From contig NC_133403.1 of assembly GCF_047511655.1 (NCBI RefSeq), positions 13,947,014 to 14,011,013 of the forward strand: 64,000 nt of DNA. Reading direction: 5' to 3'. Shown piece by piece: positions 33,611-43,800 of the stretch. How positions within the stretch are numbered: the stretch's first letter is position 1; every line of letters starts with the position of its first letter. Below the pieces are notes generated by a model. The model was not told the DNA's origin, ran no database searches, and saw only the letters and a list, made by a program, of their open reading frames with translations. Position numbers and translations under genes: made by a program. This DNA comes from Castor canadensis (lineage: Eukaryota; Chordata; Mammalia; Rodentia; Castoridae).

Positions 33611-34230
33611 CCTCTTTTCTCCCTGGCTGCCTGGGGATCATCCCTCATCATGAATGACACAGTAACTATATGAACCAGGAAGTTTATGACCAACGGACTA
33701 AGAGGTCATCAATGTCCTTCATCCTGGAAAAGCAGCAGTACCTAAGACAAAAATTTGTGAAAAACTAGCTAAAATTTACAAAACTACACCAGATGTCATT
33801 TTTGTATTTGGATTCAGAACCCATTTTGGTGGTGGAAAGACAATTGGCTTTGGCATGATTTATGATTCCTTGGATTATGCAAAGAAAAATGAGCCCAAAC
33901 ACAGACTTGCAAGACATGGCCTGTATGAGAAGAAAAAGACCTCAAGGAAACACCGAAAGGAAGAAAGTCAGGGGACAGCAAAGGCCAATGTTGGTGCTGG
34001 CAAAAAGCCGGAGGAATAAGGATTCTACAATGACTTTTTCTTTTAATTTTTTTATTCATTTATTCACATGTGCATACATTGTTTGGGCCATTTCTCCCTA
34101 CAGTGACTTTTAACTGCTATGATTGTGCGGGTTTTCCATGAAGATTAATAAACTGTAAACACCTGCAATGGTTATGGGCTCTTCATGAGGATTAATAAAC
34201 TCAACACTTTCATGTGAAAAAAAAAAAAAA
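33611..34230 (+). pseudogene. RPS24: RPS24 processed pseudogene
   Basis: An intronless copy of ribosomal protein S24 mRNA: part of the 5' UTR (about 33611-33649), ATG at 33650 (MNDTVTI start), the stop after KKPEE at 34017-34019, a 3' UTR with two AATAAA signals and a 14-base poly(A) at 34217-34230. It is dead: an in-frame TGA replaces an arginine codon at position 8, about 17 bases are lost after the FMTN codons, and about 15-18 bases are lost in the lysine/arginine-rich C-terminal stretch. The segment coding [19 protein letters not shown] is well preserved. AAAAGAAG occurs on both sides (about 33601-33609 and 34227-34234) and may be the target-site duplication. Its 3' UTR is interrupted by a later L1 fragment. 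Confidence 0.93.
34039..34097 (-). mobile_element. 59-bp 5'-truncated L1 insertion inside the RPS24 pseudogene
   Basis: The insert contains GTGCATACATTGTTTGGGCC, which is the reverse complement of the L1 3' end at about 62028-62055 (with one mismatch). It has a T-rich (poly(A) complement) left side and is flanked by near-identical 14-bp copies of CTACAATGACTTTT (34025-34038) and CTACAGTGACTTTT (34098-34111). This is a textbook target-site duplication. Confidence 0.88.
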
Positions 34231-34295
34231 GAAGAAATAGCAAGAGCACAATGGATGAAAAAGGAAATGTCAAACATCTGTATAAAAGGAAATAT

Positions 34296-34478
34296 GAGCC
34301 AGGCACCAGTGGCTCATGCCTGTAATCATAGCTACTCAGAGGCAGAGATCAGGAGGATTGCAGTTCAAAGTCAGCCTGGGCAAATAGTGAGAACCTATCT
34401 CGGAAAAGCTCATCACAATAAAGGAGGTGTAAGCCTTTTAAGTTCAAGCCCCAGTACCACAAAAAAAAAAAAAAAAAA
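34296..34478 (+). mobile_element. Dimeric SINE, strongly shortened tail
   Basis: Complete head. The tail is reduced to GTAAGCCTTTTAAGTTCAAG and CCCCAGTACCAC plus poly(A). Confidence 0.85.
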
Positions 34479-34726
34479 GCAATGCTGGAGGTACCATAAT
34501 AACTGACTTCAAGTAATACTATAGAGCCACAGATAGAAAACCAGTATGGTACTGACTCAAAAACGGACAGTTGACTAATGGAATAGAGTAGAGGATGCAG
34601 AAATAAACCCAATATAGCCATCTGGTTCTCCAAAAAGGTGCTAAAAAACATTTCTGGAGAGAAGACAGCCTTTTCAACAAATGGTACTGGGAAAACTAAG
34701 TATCTAAATGTATAAGATTGAAACTC

Positions 34727-35010
34727 ACTGGGCACCTATGGTTCATTCCTGTAATTTTAGGAGGCAGAGATCAGGAAAATCAAGGTTCTAAGCCGGCTAG
34801 GGGAAAATAGTTTGCAAGACCCTATCTGGAAAAAACCCTTCACAAAAAAGGGCTGGTGTATGATATATTTGATACATTGTAAGAGCTTTTGTAATTGCCA
34901 CAATGTACCCCCACCCAGCACAACAATACAAAAAAAGAGGTGAGGGGGCTGGTGGAGTGGCTCAAGGTGTAGGCCCTGAGTTTAAATACTAGTCCCACAA
35001 AAAAAAAATC
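34727..35010 (+). mobile_element. Dimeric SINE interrupted by a short L1-like insert
   Basis: The tail begins GGGCTGGTG at 34850-34858, is interrupted by 87 bp (34859-34945), then restarts with the same GGGCTGGTG (34946-34954) and completes normally. The repeated nonamer fits a target-site duplication. Confidence 0.85.
34859..34945 (+). mobile_element. Short L1-like 3' end insert in a SINE
   Basis: TTGCCACAATGTACCCCCAC and an A-run near the end resemble an L1 3' end. A diverged copy of the same sequence lies reversed at about 47700-47880. The insert is nested inside a SINE that is nested inside an older L1. Confidence 0.65.
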
Positions 35011-35317
35011 GTTTTTAAAAAATCAATTCAAAATGTATCAAAGACCTGAATGTAAGCTCTAAAACTTTGAATTTGAAATTACTACAAGAAACACTTCAAG
35101 GTATAGACACAGGCAATGACTCTGAATAGGACTCCAATAGCTCAGGAAATAATAGAATTGACAAATGGAGTTGCAGAAAATTAAAAAGCTTCTGCACAGC
35201 AAAGGAAACAGTTATCAAAGTAAAGAGTGAGAGAAAATCTTTGCCAATTATCCATCTGACAAGGAATTAATATCCAGAATATAGAAAAAAAAAAAAAAAC
35301 TAGATCAGGCTAACCAT

Positions 35318-35532
35318 AGCAAAATGGACTGGAGATGTGGCTCAAGCTGTAGGGTTTGTTCTGCAAGCTTAAAACCCTGAGTTTAAGCCCCAGTACCACT
35401 AACAAATAAATAAATTTTAAAAATCCCAAAACAGAACATAGGGGCTGGTGGAGTGGCTTAAGTGGTAGAGTGCCTGCCTAGCAAGCATGAGACCCTGAGT
35501 TCAAATCTTAGTTCCAAAAAAAAAAAAAAAAA
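35318..35532 (+). mobile_element. Two ID-like SINE monomers
   Basis: 35318-35420 is the variant with AATGGACTGGAGATGTGGC and an (AAAT)n end. 35438-35532 is a full tail (GTGGTAGAGTGCCTGCC missing nothing obvious). Confidence 0.85.
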
Positions 35533-36055
35533 ACCAAAAAAAATCCACATAGGCAGGGGTCTGGTAATCACTGTCATATATTGAAAGCCTATAAATTACC
35601 TCAAAATTTTTGGATGTGCCTTTAGCAATATAAGCCAAAAATCTTTAAAAATGGTCATAGCCATCTGGGCAGTGGTGGCTTATACCTGTAATCCTAGCTA
35701 CTTGGGAGGCTGAGATTAGGAAGATTTTGGTTCAAGGCCAGCCCAGGCAAATAATTCAAGAGATCCCACCTCCAAAATAACCAGAGCAAAATGGACTAGA
35801 GGTGTGGCTCAAGCAGTAGTGTGCCTGCTTTAAAGCTTGAAGTCCAGAGTTCTAATCCCAGTCCCACAAAAAAATGATCATAGCCCCTTGGACCAATATT
35901 CCAGAATTCTGTTCTAGAGAAATTAGCCATGTTTCCAGATTCTGTGATTGCTCATATAACCAAATACTAAGCTTAGGAGCACACCTGAGAGTTATCAGGC
36001 TCTCAAAGATCACTTGTCAAATGATTTGCATTTGGAAATTAATATACAATACCAT
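35533..36055 (+). mobile_element. Old L1M-like fragment split by a dimeric SINE
   Basis: 35545-35658 and 35874-36055 flank a dimeric SINE at 35660-35873. AAAATGGTCATAG at the left junction resumes as AATGATCATAGCC at the right, with CCTTGGACCAATATTCCAGA after it, resembling the old L1M 3' region. The near-repeat GGTCATAG / GATCATAG is the SINE's probable target-site duplication. Confidence 0.55.
35660..35873 (+). mobile_element. Dimeric SINE, subtype with AATAACCAGAGCAAAATGGA linker
   Basis: The head is followed by the linker AATAACCAGAGCAAAATGGA and a tail with GGAGGTGTGG-like start. The same linker subtype recurs at 39207-39417 and 41851-42072. Confidence 0.85.
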
Positions 36056-36382
36056 TTTTTTATGGTACTGGGGTTTGATCTCAGAGTCTACATCTTGAGT
36101 GACTGCACTTGCCCTTTTTTGTGATGGGTTTTTTCGAGATGGGTTTTTTTGGCCTGGGCTGGCCTAGAATCTTGATCCTCCTGATGTCTGCCTCCTGAGT
36201 AGCTAGGATTATAAGCATGAACCACTGGCGCCCAGCTAAAATAGAAGCTGATACCATAGTAATTGGAAAATTCAAAGTGAACTTATAATCATTCTGGCTC
36301 CTTTTTTTTGGAGGGGGGCAATACTAGGGCCTCATGCTTGCTAGGCAGGTGCTCTACCAGTTGAGCCACTCTGCCAGACATC
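36056..36382 (-). mobile_element. Reversed dimeric SINE and reversed ID-like tail
   Basis: 36056-36240 is a dimer with a shortened tail. 36302-36382 is a single tail unit (CTCATGCTTGCTAGGCAGGT). Confidence 0.85.
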
Positions 36383-36399
36383 CCTGATAACATCTTTTA

Positions 36400-37354
36400 G
36401 GCTAGTAGTCCCAGTTACTGGGGAAGATCGAGGTTCTAAGCCATCCCTAGCAAAAATTAGCAAGAAAGGCTGGGGTATGACTTAAGTGGTAGAACAGCTG
36501 GCTAGCAAGTATGAGGCCCTAAATTCAAACCCTAGTACTATTAAAAAAAATCAATCAATCAATCAACAAATAGGTAGTGAGATCTCATCTCAACAAATAA
36601 ACTGGGCACGCTTAAGCCACCACAGCCAGCTACACAGGAGACCATAGGTAGGAGGATTGAGGCTGGCACCAGGCAAAAATCCAAGACCCTTACCCAAAAA
36701 ATAACTAAAGCAAAAAAGAGCTGGCATTGTGGCTCAAGTGGTAGACTGCCTCCCTAACAAGCACAGAGCCCTGAGTTCAACCACCAGTACTGCAAAATAA
36801 TAATAATAATAATATTCACAGCCAGGTGCCAGTGGTTCACACCTGTAATCCTAGCTACTCAGGAGGCAGAGATCAGGAGGATCAAGATTCTACGCCAGCC
36901 CAGGAAAATAGTTTGAGAGATCCTATCTCAAAAATACCTGTCACAAAAAAGGGCTAGTGCAGTGGCTCAAAGTGTAGGCCCTGAGTTCAAACCCCAGAAC
37001 AGTTAAAAGTAATAATATTTTCAAGTGTCATTTATGATCATTAAAAAATCTTACACAAAATAACTGTCTGACAGTAGGGGATTGATTAAGCAGTCCACAC
37101 TATTGAGCTTTAAGCAGTCCATGGTGTTTATTATTTATTTTAAGAGCTATCTTGCCAGGTGCTGGTGGCTCTCCCCTGTAATTCTAGCTACTCAGTTGGT
37201 AGAGATCATGAGTACTGGGGTTCAAGGCCAGCCTGGACAAATAGTTGGAGAGACCCTATCTTGAAAAAAAACCCATCATGAAAAAGGGCTGGTGGGGTGG
37301 CTGAAGGTATAGGCCAAGTTCAAACTCCAGAACAGCAAAAAAAAAAAAAAAAGT
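36400..37354 (+). mobile_element. Run of four forward composite SINEs plus an L1M-like piece
   Basis: SINEs at about 36400-36555 (5'-truncated), 36597-36815 (AATAACTAAAGCAAAAAAGA linker), 36819-37008 and 37153-37354. Between the last two, 37010-37150 holds TAGGGGATTGATTAAGCAG, a phrase typical of old L1M 3' regions. Confidence 0.8.
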
Positions 37355-37645
37355 CAAATAAATGAATGAATTTATTAACTTGATAAATTACCTTCCAACT
37401 CCCCCTTCTCTCCTGCCACAATATAGCCTACCTACTTCTCCCCAAGCCACATATGTTCATTCATTCTCTGTCGTAGGAAGTACCACCCAGGTTGTATACG
37501 TAGGGCACAGAATAGCACTACAGAAACCTGGCACCCAGTTGCTCATCTTTCTCTTGTCCTTCCCAAAATCTTGTTGCTAATTTTGACTCCCAATAGTGAG
37601 TCTTCTCTAAACAATTTATTTATTTGTTTGTTTATTTGTTTATTT

Positions 37646-37726
37646 ATTGCAGTATTGGGGATTGAACCCCAGGTCTTGGGCCTGTTAGACAAGAATTCTA
37701 CCACTTGAGCCACACCTCCAGCCCAT
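37646..37726 (-). mobile_element. ID SINE
   Basis: Reverse orientation: TATTGGGGATTGAACCCCAG to CACTTGAGCCACACCTCCAG. Confidence 0.85.
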
Positions 37727-37799
37727 GGGCAAAGCAGTTTATATACCTAAGTCCACTATTCCTCTCTATGGCCCAGGAGAGGTGAGCTGTTAGTACTTC

Positions 37800-38040
37800 T
37801 AATTTACAGATGAGAAAATTGAAGCTCTGGAGTTTCTTTTCTTTTCTTTTTCTTTTTTTTTTGTGTTTTGTTTTTTGTTTTTGGTGGTATTGGGGTTTGA
37901 ATTCGGAACCTCATGCTTGCTAAGCAGGCACTCTACCATTTGAGCCACCTTGCCAGCCTAAGACTGAAGCCCAGAGAGGTTAAGTCACCATCAAGTTCCA
38001 CAGCCAAGCTCAAACCCCAGTCCCTCTGACTGACACAGAC
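37800..38040 (+). mobile_element. MIR split by a reversed ID-like SINE
   Basis: GATGAGAAAATTGAAGCTC (37811-37829) and GACTGAAGCCCAGAGAGGTT (from about 37963) are consecutive MIR pieces, with the SINE at 37840-37960 inserted between them. Confidence 0.75.
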
Positions 38041-38049
38041 TCAGTTACT

Positions 38050-38268
38050 TTCTTTTTTCTTTTTTTTTTTTCTGGTGGAACTGGGGTTTGAACTCAGGGC
38101 TTCACTCTTGCAAAGCAAGCACTCTACTGCTTGAGTCATGCCTCCAGTCCTTGGAGACAAGGGTCTCATGAAACTATTTGCCCAGGCTGGTCTTGAACCA
38201 AAATCCTTCTGATCTCAGCCTCCCAAGAAGCTAGAATTATAGGCATGAGTCACTGACACCCAGCTTTA
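38050..38268 (-). mobile_element. Dimeric SINE
   Basis: Reverse orientation: CTGGTGGAACTGGGGTTTGA through AGAATTATAGGCATGAGTCA. Confidence 0.9.
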
Positions 38269-38679
38269 GTTTAGTTTCCTAAGAAAAGTCCCCTGTTCTA
38301 TATATTCCCTATAGCAAATGCCTTGCGAATAATGGCTTTCCCTCCTTCACCATCCACCTTCCTGTCACTTTGCCATCTCACAGCCTCAGGGAGAGCCCAA
38401 TCACTATGACCCCAAGGGAGACTACACATTGGATTGTCATTCAACAAACACTTGCTAGCAACAAGGGTAAGGTGGGTGCCAGGCTAGCACACAGAAGCCC
38501 ACAGTCAAGGGGAGACACAGAGTACTCACAAGAAGGCAAGAGCTAGGTAAGGAGAGATATGGGTTGCTTTGTAGGGGACAGGAGAACCCTGACCAAGAAA
38601 GCAGTCTCTTGCCCATGTCCCCCTTCAGTGCCAACTGCCACCTGCAATGTTACTACTGGTATGGTTTTCTCTGGCTGCT
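38269..38679. other. Intergenic unique stretch
   Basis: Nothing recognised. Confidence 0.4.
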
Positions 38680-38770
38680 TTTTTTTTTTTTTTTGAGGTA
38701 CTGGGGTTTGAACTCAGGTCCTCACAGTTGCTAGGCAGGGGCTCTACCACTTAAGCCACTCCTCCTACAA
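38680..38770 (-). mobile_element. ID-like SINE monomer
   Basis: Reverse orientation with poly(T): GAGGTACTGGGGTTTGAACT to CACTTAAGCCACTCC. Confidence 0.85.
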
Positions 38771-39206
38771 TCTGGGTGCTCTTTCTGACGAGATTGGGCA
38801 CATTCAGGGTGGTATGGCCATAGACCTGGGTGCTCTTTCTAAAGCAGCTCTCTCCACCCTGTCTTCCTATTTCCATACCAGGTCATGGTCTTATTGGTCT
38901 ATGCACTTCCTTCTCTCTTTTAAACCCTCACTGGACCATGAGCTCTGTGCAAATCAGGAGTGTTCACTGCTCATTCACCACTGAAGCCTTGGAAGGCTCT
39001 CCAAGGTCAACAATGATTTTGGTTCATGTGTAAATTTGAAAAGGACAAATACAAGTAGAAGGTAAGGGGATGCCAGGCAGAGGAGCAACACGCTCAAAGT
39101 TCTGAAGGAAGAGAGGGCTATAGGAGGCATCCAGAGGATGCTGGTCAGACCTGGTGCCTTGGGGTTCTTGGGTTGTGGTATGGGACCATGGACACTGAGA
39201 AGAACC
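38771..39206. other. Intergenic unique stretch
   Basis: About 440 bp. Nothing recognised. Confidence 0.4.
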
Positions 39207-39552
39207 CAGAACCAGATGCTGGTGGTTCATGCCTATAATTCTAGGTCTGTGGGAGGCTGAAATCAGGAGGATCGAGGTCTGAGGCCAGCCTGGGAAAATA
39301 GTTAGAGAGATCCTATCTGCAAAATTACCAGAACAAAATGGACTTAAGTCTTAGAACGCCTGCAAACCAGGTTTTAAACTCGGCTACATTCTGAGTTTAA
39401 ATCCCAGTCTCATCAAAATAATAATAATAATAATAATAATAATCAGTAAATAAATAAATAAAATAAGGTCTGGGAACATAGCTCAAGTAGTAGACTGCCT
39501 GCCAGGGAATTGCAAGTCCCTGAGTTCAAACCCCAGTACCGCCCAAAAGTAA
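39207..39552 (+). mobile_element. Dimeric SINE (AATGGACT subtype) plus ID-like monomer
   Basis: 39207-39417 is the dimer, followed by an (AAT)n run (39418-39444) and then a tail monomer at 39464-39552. Confidence 0.85.
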
Positions 39553-39589
39553 TAAATAAACACTGAGTCCTTTAAAAAAAAAAAGCTGA

Positions 39590-39995
39590 ACCAGGCACCA
39601 GTGGTTCATGCTTATAATCCTAGCTACTCAGAAGGCAGATCAGGAGGATCATGGTTCAAAGCCAGCCCCAGGAAAATAGTTCGGGAGATCATATCTAGGA
39701 AAAAAAAAAGTATATATATATAATATATATACATTAAAAAGTATATATATAACGTATATATATATTGTATATATATATACAACGTATATATATTGTATAT
39801 ATATACGTTGTATATATATACATTGTATATATATACATATATATACGTTGAATATATATATATATATTGTATATATATATATAACACACAAACTAAAAGA
39901 AGAACTGGCAAAGTGGCTCAAACAGTAAGAGTGCCTGCCTAGCAAGTGGTGGTGTGAGGCCCTGAGTTCAAACCCCAGTGATGGCAAAAAAGAAC
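39590..39995 (+). mobile_element. Dimeric SINE with an expanded AT array in its linker
   Basis: The head is at 39590-39708 and the tail at about 39895-39995 (GAACTGGCAAAGTGGCTCAA to CCCCAGTGATGGC). The normal short A-rich joint between them is replaced by about 175 bp of alternating TA sequence. Confidence 0.85.
39711..39883. repeat. Palindrome-rich (TA)n array
   Basis: Alternating TA runs are punctuated by ACGTTG/CAACGT and TTGTAT/ATACAA steps. 39780-39810 reads almost as its own reverse complement (CAACG...CGTTG). It is expected to form hairpins or cruciforms and to vary in length. Confidence 0.9.
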
Positions 39996-40057
39996 CCAGA
40001 AGTGGCAACGTTGTCAGTTCAGGCCAGCATCTGGAGTCTTTCTCCCAAGGGCCACAG

Positions 40058-40076
40058 AGAGAGAGAGAGAGAGAGA
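40058..40076. repeat. (GA)n microsatellite
   Basis: About 9 GA units. Confidence 0.9.
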
Positions 40077-40280
40077 TGCCTGAGTTCTATACGCAGGGAG
40101 GGCAAAAGCAAAATTATAATGGAGGTGTGTGGAGGAGCTGAGTCCACAACAACCCAAGAAGGTGGCAGAGAAAACAGCAAGGAAGGGAAGACAGTCCTGC
40201 AACCCAGGTCAAAGGCTGCAGGTAGTGGCATGATCCCCAGGCAGACAAGTGAAAGTCTTTCTTATTAAAGTCAGCCAAGA

Positions 40281-40572
40281 CAATCTGGGCATATTGCAGT
40301 TCCTGCTACTCAGGAGGCTAAGGCAAGAGGAGGATCACTTGAGTCCAGGTGTCTAAAGTCAGCCTAGGCAGCAATGGTGAGACCTGATCTCAAAAAAAAA
40401 AAAAAAAAAGCTAAGACAGTCTAATACAATATTTGTGATGGAATTACATGTATGATTTTAGAAAAAAACTACCATTGTGATACAAACCCATGATCCCAGC
40501 ACTACAGAGGCTGACAAGAGTTCTAGACTAGCCTGGACTACATAAGAAGATGCTGCCTCAAAAAAAAAAGAA
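40281..40572 (+). mobile_element. Two B1-like monomers
   Basis: 40281-40412 (CTGCTACTCAGGAGGCTAAG, GATCACTTGAGTCCAGG) and 40474-40572 (ATCCCAGCACTACAGAGGCT). Both end in poly(A). Confidence 0.85.
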
Positions 40573-40705
40573 GAAGTAAGGAAGTGGGATGGAGGGAGGG
40601 GTAGATGAAGGAGGGGAGGGAGGGAGGAAAGAAAATAAAATAAAAGAGAAAAGGAAAGGAAAAGAAAGAAAAGAAAAAGAAAAAAGAAAAAGCAAGAAGG
40701 AAAGG
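40573..40705. repeat. Polypurine (A/G) tract
   Basis: About 130 bp almost free of pyrimidines on the plus strand, growing out of the poly(A) tail of the preceding B1-like unit. Confidence 0.9.
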
Positions 40706-40867
40706 TGTTGTACAGATATTTCCATTGATAAATGGGTTTACAAATTCCTAAGAAGGCTGGGGAGTTCTGCTGCAAGAAGAACTCTCAATGTACATCTGAG
40801 AATTGTACATTGAGAATTTTTGTTGGAATTGTTATGTCTATGTATTACTTTTGTTGTTTTTTATTTT

Positions 40868-41338
40868 TGTTTTTTTTTTTTTTTAGAGAATGGGGTCTCA
40901 CTATATTGCCCAGCCTGGCCCCAAACTCCTGGGCTCAAATGAGCCTCCTGCCTCAGCCTCCTGAATAGCTGGGACTGTGGTGCATTCCACCACACCTGGC
41001 TTGTTATTTTTTTAGAAAAAATAATTACGAAGTTGAAAAAACAAAAATCTGCTGGGTGTGGTGGCATGCACCTGTAGTCATGGTTGCTCAGGAGGTTGAG
41101 GTAGAAGGATCACTTGAAACCAGGAATTCAAGATCAGCCTAGGCAGACCTCCATCTCAAAAAAAAAAAAAAAGTCAGTGATCTCCACTTTTTTCTTTTTC
41201 TTTTTTTTGTGGAACTGGGGTTTGAACTCAGGGCTTCACGCTTGCAAAGCAGGCACTCTACCTCTTGAGCCACACCTCCAGTCCATTTTGCTCTGGTTAT
41301 TTTGGAGATGGGGTCTTGGGAAGTATTTGTCTGGGGTA
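40868..41338. mobile_element. Three SINE units in alternating orientation
   Basis: 40868-41003 reversed B1-like (GGGGTCTCACTATATTGCCC), 41049-41173 forward B1-like (GGTGTGGTGGCATGCACCTG) and 41201-41338 reversed dimer truncated within its head. The first two form an inverted pair. Confidence 0.85.
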
Positions 41339-41850
41339 TCCCTCCTCCCCGTTTCATGAGAAGCTTTACATACCTCCTGCTTGGTCACAGACTCCCTTAT
41401 CCAAGTCCTGTCTCTCCCAGTACCTGATCTCCTTCCTCCACTATTACACTGGCAGGGTCTATTCTAGGGTCTGTCTGCAAAATGCTGTGACCCCTGCACT
41501 TGGTTGGCACCTGGTTCAGGTGGAAGGATGGGAAAAGTTGGGAGCCAGTTGTCCCTCTGAAATGGGAAGGTGAAGACAAGGGCTGGCAGGCTTGTATTTC
41601 TGGGGGAGGCAGTTGAATGGGGATACAAATCCTAGCCAGGCTTCCGACCAGTCATCTATCCTAGAACTGTTCTCTAAGGACCTCAGTTTTCTCACCTGTA
41701 AAATGGGACTTACAGCCATTATCTGCTCAGTTGACTTGTGTGTGAGGTAATCACACAGACGGGGCAGGCAGAAGCTCAGCAGAGTTTTGGTTAATGGCAG
41801 AGTAATAGAGAAGTGTGCATATACAGAATCCCAGGCCAAGAAGTGGGGCC
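41339..41850. other. Unique stretch with MIR remnant
   Basis: CTCAGTTTTCTCACCTGTAA at about 41682-41701 is a reversed MIR core. Nothing else recognised. Confidence 0.5.
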
Positions 41851-42072
41851 AGGCTGGGTGCCAGTGGCTCAGGCCTGTAATAAAGGCTACTTGGGAGGCT
41901 GAGATCGGGAAGATCAAGGTTTGAGGCCAGCCTGGGCAAATAGATCTTGAGACCCCCTCATCTCCAAAATAATCAGAGTAAAATGGACTGGAGGTGTGGC
42001 TCAAATGGTAGAGTGCCTGCTTTGTGAGCGTGAAGCCCTGAGTTCAAACACCAGTTCCAACAAAAAAAAGAA
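41851..42072 (+). mobile_element. Dimeric SINE (AATGGACT subtype)
   Basis: Linker AATAATCAGAGTAAAATGGA and a tail with a GTGCCTGCTTTGTGAGCG centre. Confidence 0.9.
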
Positions 42073-43690
42073 AGAAGTGGGGACAAGGTTAGGCAATGTC
42101 CCATTTCCCCAGTGGTGCTCCTCTCCAGCAGTTGGGGGAGGGCAACAGTGGTGAAAACAGATCTATCTTCAATCTGGGCTAAGGAATAGAGTCCTGGGGG
42201 CATCAAGAACCTCCTGGTGGTTCTAGGTTGGTTCCCTAAAGGGATAAAGGTTGACCAAGGGCGCCTAGGGCCACAATGTGGAATGTTCAACATTCTAGCT
42301 TTGCAGTTTTCTTTGAGGAACCTTCCCCCCATCACCAAGGTCTAGTGGGGCCTCATGTGGCAATGGGGGAGGGGGCTATCTCCCTCATGGCCAGGACACC
42401 AGGAAGCCCCCAGGGCTGGGACAGTAGCCTCTGGTCACAATCACGAGAAAGGTTGGCTGGGCTGGGTGCACAGCCCTTATCTTGCCTGACCTTGTGGAGG
42501 CTGACCACTCCCTCTTTCTGGAAAATGTGACCCTCTGCCCTGCCAGAGGCCTCTTTTGCCTAAATCCCAGAGCTTCTGGGGTGAGCCCTCAGCTCCCAGT
42601 TCTACCCCTGGCCCACCACCTTGAGGTGCTTTCACTGGCCCCAGCCCCCATCCACCTCCCAGAAGTCTCCACCTGGAGTCCCTTAGGCATCTCTGATTCA
42701 GCAGGTCTGGACTTGCTTCTGTACCCCCTCCAAGCAGCTTTCCAGAGCATGCTGTTGCCCAAGACTGACTGCCGGCCACTCCCCAACCCTCCCCCCCACA
42801 CCAATTTGAATTCCTGACTCTCCCTCCCTCTGGCCTCCTCCCTAGACCACATAGCCCTCCCCCAGGGTAGGGGAAGGAATCTCTAGATAAGGGCATGGGG
42901 GCAAAGGGACACACCTGGGTTCAGACCCCAGGCTCTGCCATCAACTTGCTGAAGGACCTTGACAAGTGCTCTCCTTTCTCTGAGCCTGAGTTTCTCCTTC
43001 TGTAAAAGGCAGACAGAATGACACTCTGGATAGGGTGTCACATCTGAGCAGGATGTGAGCTAAGGCGCAAGGTAAAGATTCAACAGTCATCAATTCTTAA
43101 AGAGAACCTAGCCACCAAGAACCCAAAACCAACAGATTCTTCGGGTGGTTTCTGTCACAAGTGGGTTGGTGCCTTCCCTAGGTCACAAAGGGATCAGTCC
43201 ATAAACCCGGATGCCTGCTCCATGACACATTCAGATACCTACATCGAGAGTGTGCATGGAGCAAGACACAGTCTGATGGGGGAGGTGGCAGAGTAAATGA
43301 GTAATTCCAGGGTACAGGATCCTGCCTGGGGGCTGTCCAAGCATGTAGGAGGGGCAGCTAAATCCAGGAAGGGAAGGGTGGGATGAAGACAGCTTCCCGA
43401 AAGAAGTGATAAAGAGTACTTTCGAAGGACACCTTGGAGTGATGGACTGAAGGGGCAGGGCAGCTGGAAGGCCAGTTTTAGAGAAGAGAAAAATGAGACT
43501 TAGAGTCAAGCAACAAAGGAACTGCTGGTGGGAGGGGGGGGTCATTCAACTAAGAAGTGAGTAAGCCAGGGTTCTGTCCAGCCCACACCCCATCTCAAGG
43601 TAAGCAAGAGTGGCCTAGCCCCCAGGAGGGCACATTTTACCCAGAGCACCCTAAGCAAAGGGGTGTGGCCAGTGGGTCCCTAAGACCGAG
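42073..43690. other. Intergenic unique stretch
   Basis: About 1.6 kb without SINEs. A reversed MIR piece lies at about 42940-43015 (CTGAGCCTGAGTTTCTCCTT). GC-rich frames on both strands (for example 42477-42914) show no recognisable protein. Confidence 0.45.
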
Positions 43691-43800
43691 GTTAGGGACT
43701 GAGGTCATTGCTCAGTGGTAGAGCACTTGCCTAGGATACTCAAGACCCTGGGTTTGATTCCTGGCACTGCAGAACAACAATGAAAACAGACAAACACACA
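43691..43800 (+). mobile_element. ID SINE
   Basis: TTGCTCAGTGGTAGAGCACT to CCCTGGGTTTGATTCCTGGC. Confidence 0.9.

Larger units (their letters stand above)
34479..35298 (+). mobile_element. L1 ORF2 3' fragment (split by a SINE)
   Basis: Contains AATGGTACTGGGAAAACTAA, AGACCTGAATGTAAGCTCTA and AAGCTTCTGCACAGCAAAGG, which mark the C-terminal part of L1 ORF2, running to the TATCCAGAATATA region and an A-run. The dimeric SINE at 34727-35010 splits it. Many stops and no intact frame. Confidence 0.85.

Noticed and set aside
33611-34230. RPS24 as a functional gene
   Set aside because: It has a premature TGA, two deletions, no introns and an L1 insertion; it is a processed pseudogene.
39624-40008. 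Tyr/Ile-rich frames over the TA array
   Set aside because: They are produced by the alternating TA repeat and have no biological support.
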